Assembly (NCBI RefSeq): GCF_000434895.1
Contig: NZ_FR892789.1
Location: forward strand, 1-11,662
Direction of reading: 5' to 3'
Origin: Phascolarctobacterium succinatutens CAG:287
GTDB lineage: Bacteria; Bacillota; Negativicutes; Acidaminococcales; Acidaminococcaceae
Length of the DNA stretch: 11,662 nt
Shown piece after piece: positions 1 to 5,272 of this stretch (the stretch's first letter is position 1; every line of letters begins with the position of its first letter). The position numbers were made by a program, and so were the translations under genes. The notes beneath the pieces are model-generated. The model saw only the letters and a program-made list of their open reading frames with translations. It was not told where the DNA came from and did no database searches.

Positions 1-278
1 TAGGCGGTTATGAACTGGACAGCTCGGTAAATCCGTTAATCGTCGGCGTTTACGAAGACAAAATCGGCGTCCTGATTAATGGCAGCTTGCATCTGACAGG
101 TGGCGACGGCCTGCTCAAAAACTACAAAGTGGAAATTGACCCAGGTACCCTGACCGTTTTGGCAAGCTTTAACCCGGCAGACGATTACTGGTTCGGCACT
201 GCTCCCTGGGATAAGGAACGCAACCTGCGTGAGCGCAAGGCTGAATTCCATTATGTAGCTGGCGGTATGAGCCTCTAA
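1..278 (+). CDS. 3' end of an unrecognised protein gene (partial)
   Basis: The reading frame is open from the window edge (first whole codon at base 3) to the TAA at 276-278, giving the last 91 residues of a protein whose start lies outside. I do not recognise the family. The visible part is rich in Gly, Asp and aromatic residues, with stretches GVYEDKIGVLINGSLHL and DDYWFGTAPWDKERN, and has no hydrophobic segment long enough to span a membrane. The alternating hydrophobic/polar pattern suggests beta strands of a globular C-terminal domain. A two-tier terminator follows about 75 bases later, so this gene ends its transcript and is not in the ireB operon. The frame, composition and stop-terminator arrangement make it a real gene; its function is unknown. 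Confidence 0.75.
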   Translation, partial: GGYELDSSVNPLIVGVYEDKIGVLINGSLHLTGGDGLLKNYKVEIDPGTLTVLASFNPADDYWFGTAPWDKERNLRERKAEFHYVAGGMSL

Positions 279-352
279 GCAAAATTGAATATTGACGGTT
301 AAAGCACTTTTACGGATTGTACAATCCTGATAGAAGCGCAGCTAAAGCAAAA

Positions 353-400
353 CCCCGGCATTTGCCGCATCGTCAACGATGCGTCTGTGCCGGGGCTTTT
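353..400 (+). terminator. Two-tier intrinsic terminator after the upstream gene
   Basis: An outer 8-bp stem (CCCCGGCA at 353-360 with TGCCGGGG at 388-395) encloses a second perfect 7-bp hairpin (CGCATCG at 366-372, loop TCAA, CGATGCG at 377-383). It is followed by CTTTT. AAAA lies just 5' of the outer stem, so it could also work, less strongly, on the other strand. It separates the upstream gene from ireB. Confidence 0.85.
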
Positions 401-430
401 GTCAGGACGCTTTGCTGCAGCATTACCTGA

Positions 431-455
431 AGTAAAGTAAAGTAAAGTAAAGTAA
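431..455 (+). repeat. Five tandem copies of AGTAA
   Basis: AGTAA is repeated exactly five times at 431-455, in the non-coding gap between the upstream terminator and the ireB promoter, ending about 65 bases before the -10 element. Such short tandem repeats can change copy number by slippage. Here it is not in a reading frame and is too far upstream to change core promoter spacing, so any effect would be on an upstream activator site or on DNA shape. Confidence 0.9.
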
Positions 456-519
456 AGCTTAATGTAATCATTCTTTTTTACAAGTTAACTAGAAAAACAC
501 AGCTTTTTTCAAAAAAATG

Positions 520-528
520 TGCTACAAT
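520..528 (+). promoter_or_regulatory. Extended -10 promoter for ireB-ruvX
   Basis: TGCTACAAT at 520-528 is a TGn-extended -10 element (TACAAT at 523-528) about 30 bases before the ireB start codon. The region 17 bp upstream has no good -35 hexamer, as expected when an extended -10 compensates. The upstream DNA is very A/T-rich. The same TGnTACAAT arrangement is seen at 6988-6996. Confidence 0.65.
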
Positions 529-559
529 ATATTTACGAAAAACGAAAGGAGTGTTTCGT

Positions 560-820
560 ATGGCTGAAGTATCTCAAGAAACTATGATGTTCAAACGTGA
601 GCCGGAAAAGCTGAACGTTGCCGAAACTATAAAAGAAGTATATGCTGCCCTGGAAAAGAAGGGCTATAACCCTGTGGACCAACTGGCAGGCTACCTGCTG
701 AGCGGTGACCCCACTTATATCACCAGCTTTGAGGACGCACGTACCAAGCTGCGCCGTCACGAGCGCTATGAGCTGATTGAAGAGCTGGTAAAAAATTATC
801 TGCAGCAGATTAACAAGTAA
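560..820 (+). CDS. ireB: IreB family regulatory phosphoprotein (UPF0297)
   Basis: This 86-residue cytoplasmic protein matches the IreB/YrzL family along its whole length, with the hallmark run KKGYNPVDQLAGYLLSGDP (residues 38-56) followed by YI, DAR and the C-terminal EELVKNYL helix. In Enterococcus faecalis IreB is phosphorylated near its N terminus by the PASTA Ser/Thr kinase IreK and acts as a negative regulator of cephalosporin resistance. By my alignment of remembered family sequences, S5 and T8 (in MAEVSQETMMF) sit where the two phosphorylated threonines lie. The ATG at 560 was chosen because AAAGGAG (545-551) lies 8 bases upstream; the in-frame GTG at 551 overlaps that ribosome-binding site. 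ruvX follows 17 bases later. No kinase gene is in the window, so the phosphorylation role is inferred from the family. Confidence 0.93.
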   Translation: MAEVSQETMMFKREPEKLNVAETIKEVYAALEKKGYNPVDQLAGYLLSGDPTYITSFEDARTKLRRHERYELIEELVKNYLQQINK

Positions 821-837
821 AAGGAGAACGTAACTTA

Positions 838-1260
838 ATGCGTAAAATGTCCCTTGATGTAGGAACACGAACTATCGGTATCGCTGTGAGCGATTTGCTG
901 GGCATGATTGCCAACGGCGTGGAAACCATTCACCGTACTACGGAGGAACGCGACTATGCCCGCATTGCCGAGCTGATTGCCGAGCATGAGGTAGATACAT
1001 TGGTTGTAGGCTATCCCAAAAACATGAACGGCACTATCGGCGAACGCGCGCAGGCCTGTGAAGCAATGGCCGAAAAGCTCCGCACCATGTTCCCTAAGGT
1101 GCAGGTTGTGCTGTGGGATGAACGCCTGAGCACCGTAGCTGCCGAAAAGGTGCTGGTTGATGCGGATTTACGCCGCAAAAAGCGTAAAAAGGTTATTGAT
1201 ATGATGGCGGCAGTAGTTATTCTGCAAAATTATCTGGACAGCAAGAGCTTTAAAATTTGA
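838..1260 (+). CDS. ruvX: Putative Holliday junction resolvase RuvX/YqgF; pre-16S rRNA nuclease
   Basis: A 140-residue RNase H-fold protein of normal length for YqgF/RuvX. Expected acidic active-site residues are visible: D7 in LDVGTRTIGIAVSD, D94/E95 in LWDERLSTVAAE, and D121 in the closing helix VIDMMAAVVILQNYL. The VVGYPKNMNGTIGER loop (56-70) is also typical. The family is implicated in 5'-end maturation of 16S rRNA in Escherichia coli and was proposed as a Holliday junction resolvase. AAGGAG at 821-826 serves the ATG at 838 with an 11-base gap. The next ATG at 847 is too far from it. ireB lies just upstream in the same operon, the conserved Firmicutes pairing. The last codons and stop overlap the -35 box of the next gene's promoter. 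Confidence 0.94.
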   Translation: MRKMSLDVGTRTIGIAVSDLLGMIANGVETIHRTTEERDYARIAELIAEHEVDTLVVGYPKNMNGTIGERAQACEAMAEKLRTMFPKVQVVLWDERLSTVAAEKVLVDADLRRKKRKKVIDMMAAVVILQNYLDSKSFKI

Positions 1261-1285
1261 CAGATTAGCGTCCCTATTATACAAT
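1257..1285 (+). promoter_or_regulatory. Consensus sigma-A-type promoter for the DUF1292 gene, overlapping the ruvX stop
   Basis: TTGACA at 1257-1262, an exact 17-base spacer, then TACAAT at 1280-1285. The -35 box contains the ruvX stop codon TGA (1258-1260). The predicted start near 1292 gives a roughly 50-nt leader before the DUF1292 start codon. This is one of the two best promoter matches in the window and lets the DUF1292 gene be expressed apart from ireB-ruvX. Confidence 0.8.
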
Positions 1286-1343
1286 ATGTTTAGATTAAAA
1301 TTGAGCTTTTTATTTATTGAGCTATGACGAAAGAGGTGCCTTT

Positions 1344-1691
1344 ATGGAAAAAGACATTAGAGATGAAGAATTAGCGGCTATGCAAGCTGAAGGCGAAGAA
1401 GAAGTTATCTGCGTTGTTCTGACTGACGAGCAAGGCAACGAGCACGAGTTCTATCAGGATATGGTTATCACTGTTGATGACAAACAATTCGCAGTACTGG
1501 TTCCGATGGAAGACTGCTGCTGCGAGGATGACGACTGCGATTGCCACGAGCATGACGAAGAAGAAGATACCTGCGTTATCGCACGCATGGACTTTGACGA
1601 AAACGGCGAAGCTGTTTACACCGCTCCGACTGACGAAGAATACGAAGCAGTTGCTGCTAAGTATGACGAAATGTTTGAGGACGAGGAGTAA
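1344..1691 (+). CDS. DUF1292 (UPF0473) family protein with a Cys/His-rich acidic insert
   Basis: A very acidic 115-residue protein. The start (EEEVICVVLTDEQGNEHEF, FAVLVPME) and end (DENGEAVYTAPTDEEYEAVAAKYDEMF) resemble YrzB/UPF0473 proteins, and its place after ireB and ruvX is the conserved one. Between those parts, residues 58-77 hold six Cys (58, 59, 60, 65, 67, 77) and two His (68, 70) among Asp and Glu; a further Cys is at 23. This could bind a metal, but that is inference, and the family has no established function. The ATG at 1344 was chosen for the ribosome-binding site AGAGGTG (1332-1338); a TTG at 1317 in frame has none. It has its own promoter at 1257-1285 and terminator at 1709-1733, so it can be a single-gene transcript. 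Confidence 0.88.
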   Translation: MEKDIRDEELAAMQAEGEEEVICVVLTDEQGNEHEFYQDMVITVDDKQFAVLVPMEDCCCEDDDCDCHEHDEEEDTCVIARMDFDENGEAVYTAPTDEEYEAVAAKYDEMFEDEE

Positions 1692-1708
1692 TTCACAGTC
1701 AATAATTT

Positions 1709-1733
1709 TACCGGACTTCGGTCCGGTATTTTT
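1709..1733 (+). terminator. Intrinsic terminator with TTCG tetraloop
   Basis: TACCGGAC (1709-1716) pairs perfectly with GTCCGGTA (1721-1728) around a TTCG loop, followed by five T (1729-1733). It ends the DUF1292 transcript and lies only 23 bases before the mltG start codon. Confidence 0.88.
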
Positions 1734-1756
1734 ATGCGATGTGACGATGTTTTCTG

Positions 1757-2800
1757 ATGGATATAGAAAAGCTGAAAACGCTGGTACGCGACAATCCGGT
1801 GCAGGCTGCAGCAGGTGCTTTGGCGGTGCTGCTGGTTGCCGGCGTGGTAGCATTTACGATTTATCTTAACGGACAGGGCAATAATAAGGGCTTTGCCGTA
1901 GAAGGCTCACGTCTTATTGTTGTCAAGGACGGCATGACTACGGCGGATATCGCCGAGCTGCTGCATGAAAAGAAGCTGGTAAAAAATCCCGCTGCCTTTA
2001 AAATGGAGGCGCGCTGGAAGGGACTAGCAACTAAGCTGCAGGCAGGTGCCTACCAGATTGACGGTGGCATGAGCAATCAGCAGATTGTTGATGTTATGGT
2101 TAAGGGACGCATCAAACAGGTGCGCTTTACCGTACCGGAAGGCTACAGCGTGGTGAAAACTGCGAAGAAGCTGGAGGCCGAAGGGCTTGGCAGTGCTGAC
2201 AAGTTCATGGCGGCGGCGAAGGATTATGCGCCTTATCCGTATATGCAGACCGATGACAGCAATGTGCTGTTTAAGGCAGAGGGCTTTATCTACCCGGCAA
2301 CCTATGATTTCCCGGTGGGAATCAGCGAGCAGGAAATGCTCAAAATGATGGTTGCACAGTTTGATAAGGAAATGCAGAGCAGCGGCATTGCCAAAACTGT
2401 GGCAGAACGTAATCTGCCACTGCGTGATGTAGTAAATATGGCTGCAATGGTGGAGCTGGAGGCAGTATTTGCCGAAGAGCAGCCGAAAATCGCCGGCGTT
2501 TTCCTCAAGCGTGTGGCTATCGGCATGCCGATTCAGTCAGATACGACGATTCAGTATCTTTTGGGAACGCAGAAGGAAGTAGTTACCTTTGCCGACACCA
2601 AAATACAGAGTCCGTATAATACTTACCAAAATCCCGGTTTGCCTCCGGGACCGATTGGCAGTCCGGGACTGACCGCGATTAAGGCGGTGCTGCAACCGGA
2701 ACAGACAGATTATCTGTACTTTGTTGCGGAAAAGGACGGACACCATCGCTTTACCAAAACCTATGCTGAGCATCTGAAGGCGATTGAGGAAATAGGTTAA
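1757..2800 (+). CDS. mltG: Endolytic peptidoglycan transglycosylase MltG
   Basis: MltG cuts nascent glycan strands at the outer face of the cytoplasmic membrane and is thought to set their length. The 347-residue protein has a short cytoplasmic N terminus, one membrane segment (about residues 17-36), a LysM-like part (about 52-115: VKDGMTTADIAELL...), then the YceG catalytic domain with VPEGYS (127-131), GFIYPATYDFP (176-186), AAMVELEA (229-236, E233 being the likely catalytic Glu of the family's VEKE motif), IGMPIQSDTTIQY (255-267) and SPYNTYQNPGLPPGPI (285-300). In the family motif the middle residue is Lys; here it is Leu. There is no good Shine-Dalgarno before ATG 1757 (only GTGACG), and an in-frame stop at 1742-1744 prevents a start further upstream. 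It occupies the position of yrrL in Bacillus. Confidence 0.95.
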   Translation: MDIEKLKTLVRDNPVQAAAGALAVLLVAGVVAFTIYLNGQGNNKGFAVEGSRLIVVKDGMTTADIAELLHEKKLVKNPAAFKMEARWKGLATKLQAGAYQIDGGMSNQQIVDVMVKGRIKQVRFTVPEGYSVVKTAKKLEAEGLGSADKFMAAAKDYAPYPYMQTDDSNVLFKAEGFIYPATYDFPVGISEQEMLKMMVAQFDKEMQSSGIAKTVAERNLPLRDVVNMAAMVELEAVFAEEQPKIAGVFLKRVAIGMPIQSDTTIQYLLGTQKEVVTFADTKIQSPYNTYQNPGLPPGPIGSPGLTAIKAVLQPEQTDYLYFVAEKDGHHRFTKTYAEHLKAIEEIG

Positions 2801-2867
2801 CAACAGTTTATTACATATTTCTGCGCTGTCAGTGTGGCGGAGCAGAGAAGTGTTTTAAGGAGAATTA

Positions 2868-4115
2868 ATGAGCAGAAACTTAGTTAAACCCGAATTACTG
2901 GCTCCTGCCGGTAATATGGAAAAAGGAAAAATGGCCCTGCTGTATGGTGCTGATGCTATTTATCTGGGCGGTAAGCTATTCGGTCTGCGTGCCTTTGCCA
3001 ACAATTTCTCTTTAGAGGAAATTGCAGAGATGGCAGAGTATGCACACAGCCTCGGCAAAAAGGTTTATGTAACGGTAAATATTTTTGCGCATAACGAGGA
3101 TATCAATAGATTGCCTGATTATCTGCGCGGACTGCAGCAGGCCAAGGTTGACGCACTGCTGATCAGTGATTTGGGCGTATGGAGCACTGCCCGCCAGGTT
3201 GTACCTGATATGCCGCTGCACGTGAGCACGCAGGCTAATACCACCAACTACGCCGCTGTACAGGCATGGGAGCAGCTGGGCGCAGAACGCGTGGTGCTGG
3301 CACGCGAGCTGTCCTTGGCGGAAATCAGCGAAATCAGTGAAAAAACCTCGGTAGAGCTGGAAACCTTCGTGCATGGCGCAATGTGCATTTCCTACAGCGG
3401 ACGCTGCCTTTTGAGCGCCTATCTGACAGGACGCGACGGCAACCGCGGTGCCTGCACTCAGGCCTGCCGTTGGGAATATAATATGTATAAGCTGGGTGAG
3501 CAAAAGCGCCCGGGCGAATACTTTGACCTCGAAGAGGACGAGCGCGGTACTTATGTGATGAACTCCAAGGACCTGTGCCTGATTGAATATCTGCCGGAGC
3601 TGATGCGTGCCGGTGTGTGCAGCCTGAAGATTGAAGGCCGCATGAAGAGCGTGCATTATGTAGCAACGGTAGTCAGCGTTTACCGCAAGGCTATCGACCA
3701 ATGCTGGGCTGATATGGAGCATTACAGCGTGCCGGAAGCGTGGATTACCGAGCTGAACAAGGTTTCCCACCGCCAGTACACTACAGGCTTTGCTGTGGCC
3801 AAGCCTGACAGAAATGCGCAGGTTTACACCAGCTCGAAGTACGAGCAGACACATGATTTTGTCGGTATCGTTACAGGCTACGATGCTGAGAAAAAGCGCG
3901 CTTATTTTGAGCAGCGCAATAATGTAAAGGCAGGCGAGCCGCTGGAGCTTTTGATGCCTGACGGCAGCACAATGCCCTTTGTTTTGACAGAAATGCTGGA
4001 TGAAGCAGGTACGCCGATTGACTGCGCACCGCATGCCCAGCAGAAATTTTCCGCAGCCAGCGAAAAGCCGCTGCTGCAATTCAGCTTATTACGCAGAAAG
4101 GTTGTAAAAGAATGA
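2868..4115 (+). CDS. U32 family 'peptidase', TrhP-like tRNA uridine hydroxylation protein
   Basis: A 415-residue cytoplasmic protein. It opens with the U32 barrel signature KPELLAPAGNMEKGKMALLYGADAIYLGG and carries the family pattern ETFVHGAMCISYSGRCLLS (165-183). Cys 173, 180, 196 and 200 form the usual iron-sulphur-type set, followed by SLKIEGRMKS (252-261). Length and the C-terminal domain (about 300-400) fit the YrrO/YegQ (TrhP) branch, which hydroxylates the wobble uridine of tRNAs on the way to ho5U/mo5U, rather than the shorter UbiU/UbiV or longer RlhA; true protease activity is doubtful. AAGGAG (2857-2862) sets the ATG at 2868. Bacillus subtilis has a methyltransferase and two U32 genes here (yrrM, yrrN, yrrO); only one U32 gene and no methyltransferase are present between mltG and this gene. 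DUF4911 overlaps its end. The exact substrate is inferred. Confidence 0.88.
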   Translation: MSRNLVKPELLAPAGNMEKGKMALLYGADAIYLGGKLFGLRAFANNFSLEEIAEMAEYAHSLGKKVYVTVNIFAHNEDINRLPDYLRGLQQAKVDALLISDLGVWSTARQVVPDMPLHVSTQANTTNYAAVQAWEQLGAERVVLARELSLAEISEISEKTSVELETFVHGAMCISYSGRCLLSAYLTGRDGNRGACTQACRWEYNMYKLGEQKRPGEYFDLEEDERGTYVMNSKDLCLIEYLPELMRAGVCSLKIEGRMKSVHYVATVVSVYRKAIDQCWADMEHYSVPEAWITELNKVSHRQYTTGFAVAKPDRNAQVYTSSKYEQTHDFVGIVTGYDAEKKRAYFEQRNNVKAGEPLELLMPDGSTMPFVLTEMLDEAGTPIDCAPHAQQKFSAASEKPLLQFSLLRRKVVKE

Positions 4116-4375
4116 GTGACAATGACCCCGGACCCCACAGTATGATCTACGCGCAGGTTGAGCCTGAGCGTATTGCAGATGTTAACTGGATTATGGAAGG
4201 CTATGAGCATCTGGCCATGGTGAGCACCGTAGACGGCACCAGCGGACTGATTAAGTTTTATGCTACGCCGGATACGTATTTTGATACACTGGATATTATT
4301 GAAAATATGCCGTTTAAGGTAGATGTAATCGATAATATGGAAAACGGAGTGTATCACAGACTTTGGCAGATTTAA
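4112..4375 (+). CDS. DUF4911 domain protein, coupled to the U32 gene
   Basis: An 87-residue soluble protein with the DUF4911 pattern: IYAQVEPERIADVNWIMEGYEHLAMVST (about 12-39), a short strand-loop GTSGLIKFYATPD, then a helix and a final beta segment. It looks like a small alpha/beta, ACT-like fold (inference). The start codon overlaps the U32 stop codon (ATGA, 4112-4115), with AAAGG about 12 bases upstream, so the two are probably translationally coupled. The function is unknown. Coupling with the U32 protein suggests it works in the same tRNA modification step or stabilises that enzyme. Terminators follow directly. Confidence 0.85.
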   Translation: MSDNDPGPHSMIYAQVEPERIADVNWIMEGYEHLAMVSTVDGTSGLIKFYATPDTYFDTLDIIENMPFKVDVIDNMENGVYHRLWQI

Positions 4376-4383
4376 ACTGCAGG

Positions 4384-4415
4384 GAAAGGATTGCCGCAGG
4401 CAGCTTTCGTTTTTT
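4384..4415 (+). terminator. Weak candidate terminator just after the DUF4911 gene
   Basis: GAAAG (4384-4388) pairs with CTTTC (4404-4408) around an inner TGCC/GGCA hairpin (4392-4402), followed by G and six T (4410-4415). The stem is short and broken by an internal loop, so this is weaker than the terminator about 30 bases further on. The two may act in tandem. Confidence 0.4.
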
Positions 4416-4441
4416 CTACAATCGCATATAGTAAATAGTAC

Positions 4442-4472
4442 AAGGCTGGGAGCGTTGCTCTCAGCCTTTTTT
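4442..4472 (+). terminator. Strong intrinsic terminator of the mltG-U32-DUF4911 group
   Basis: AAGGCTGGGAGC (4442-4453) pairs with GCTCTCAGCCTT (4457-4468) through 12 pairs with one G-T wobble and a three-base loop. The final TT of the stem runs into four more T, giving a six-T tract at 4467-4472. Confidence 0.9.
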
Positions 4473-4495
4473 GCATGCTTCGCAACTAATTTACG

Positions 4496-4526
4496 CCTGT
4501 TAAATTTTTTACCTAAATTTAACAGG
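4496..4526 (+). promoter_or_regulatory. Perfect 12-bp inverted repeat with Pho-box-like half-sites before the two-component genes
   Basis: CCTGTTAAATTT (4496-4507) is the exact reverse complement of AAATTTAACAGG (4515-4526), with a 7-base spacer. Inside it, TTTACC (4508-4513) and TTAACA (4519-4524) are 11 bases apart in direct orientation and fit the Bacillus PhoP half-site TT(A/C/T)A(C/T)A at 5 of 6 and 6 of 6 positions. The element ends 20 bases before the -10 box and covers the place of the missing -35, as expected for an activator site. Self-regulation by the downstream regulator is inferred. A short terminator role is unlikely because no T tract follows. Confidence 0.6.
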
Positions 4527-4546
4527 AAAAAATTCGGCTTTGCGTA

Positions 4547-4552
4547 TATAAT
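4547..4552 (+). promoter_or_regulatory. -10 element of the two-component operon
   Basis: TATAAT at 4547-4552 is a perfect -10 hexamer 34 bases before the response regulator start codon. The hexamer 17 bp upstream (4524-4529, AGGAAA) is nothing like TTGACA, so the promoter probably depends on a bound activator; the inverted repeat at 4496-4526 is well placed for one. Confidence 0.65.
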
Positions 4553-4585
4553 AATGCATAAGAGTATTGATTGGTGGTGTTTTGC

Positions 4586-5272
4586 ATGATTTTCTGCGTG
4601 GAGGATGAACAAAATATTTGCGAGCTGGAGGTTTACACTCTGCAGTCCGTAGGCATGGAGGCACAGGGCTGCGGCAGCGGCCGAGAGCTTTTCGTCTTGC
4701 TGGAAAAGCAGGTGCCTGAGCTGATTGTTTTAGATATTATGCTGCCGGATGAGGATGGCGTGAGCATATTAAGACGTTTGCGCGCTGATAAGCGCTATGC
4801 GAATATCCCTGTGATTATGGCTACGGCCAAGGGCTCGGAGTTTGATAAGGTTAAAGGACTGGACAGCGGTGCCGACGATTATATCGCCAAGCCCTTCGGT
4901 ATGCTGGAGATGGTGGCGCGCATCAAGGCTGTGCTGCGCCGCTGCGCAGCACCATGCCCCGGTGAGGATGAGAAAGAAATCATCCGCATCGGTCGGCTGG
5001 AGGTCAACCAAATGGAGCATAAGGTGAGCGTAGGCGGCAGTGAGGTTGTACTGACGCTGAAGGAATACGAGCTGCTGCGTAAGTTTTTGCAGCATCCGGG
5101 CATTGTTTTTTCACGTGATAAGCTGCTTAACGATATCTGGGGCTATGAATTCAGCGGTGAAACCCGCACCGTTGATGTACATATCCGTACTCTGCGCCAA
5201 AAGCTGGGCGATGCAGGCGAGCTGATTGAAACTATCCGTGGCGTTGGCTACAGAATGGCGGCCGTAAAATGA
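4586..5272 (+). CDS. OmpR/PhoB-type response regulator
   Basis: A 228-residue transcription factor. The receiver domain (about 1-118) has acidic residues E6, D7 and E8, phospho-acceptor D50 in LDIMLPD, T80 and K102 in KPFG. The winged-helix DNA-binding domain (about 128-225) has VVLTLKEYELLRKFLQHPG, the recognition helix TRTVDVHIRTLRQKLG and the closing IETIRGVGYRM. It is most like PhoB/PhoP regulators, but no phosphate transport genes are nearby and the signal is not proven. The ATG at 4586 was chosen because GGTGGTG lies about 6 bases upstream and the first residues MIFCVEDE then begin the first receiver strand; TTG 4571 and GTG 4574/4577 overlap that site. Its stop overlaps the start of the kinase gene. 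Upstream sits a possible autoregulatory palindrome. Confidence 0.93.
   Translation: MIFCVEDEQNICELEVYTLQSVGMEAQGCGSGRELFVLLEKQVPELIVLDIMLPDEDGVSILRRLRADKRYANIPVIMATAKGSEFDKVKGLDSGADDYIAKPFGMLEMVARIKAVLRRCAAPCPGEDEKEIIRIGRLEVNQMEHKVSVGGSEVVLTLKEYELLRKFLQHPGIVFSRDKLLNDIWGYEFSGETRTVDVHIRTLRQKLGDAGELIETIRGVGYRMAAVK

Noticed and set aside
431..455. CRISPR-like repeat
   Set aside because: AGTAA copies are directly adjacent with no spacers, and no cas gene is present.
551..559. Upstream GTG start for ireB
   Set aside because: The GTG overlaps the AAAGGAG ribosome-binding site, which is correctly spaced for the ATG at 560; family members also begin there.
1474..1869. Plus-strand frame overlapping the DUF1292 and mltG genes
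   Set aside because: It crosses the terminator and overlaps both genes out of frame; its composition is not protein-like and both overlapped genes have family support.
2801..2867. Promoter or terminator between mltG and the U32 gene
   Set aside because: TTAACA at 2797 has no -10 at proper spacing, and no stable hairpin with a T tract is visible; the genes are likely co-transcribed.
3012..4079. Long minus-strand open frame (355 codons) across the U32 gene
   Set aside because: It lies fully antisense to a well-supported conserved gene; its translation is rich in His, Cys and Ala with no recognisable domain, and it has no ribosome-binding site. It arises from codon bias of the + strand gene.
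3902..4612. Minus-strand open frame spanning the U32 end, DUF4911 and the phoB-like promoter
   Set aside because: It runs through two terminator hairpins and a promoter region and antisense to two supported genes.
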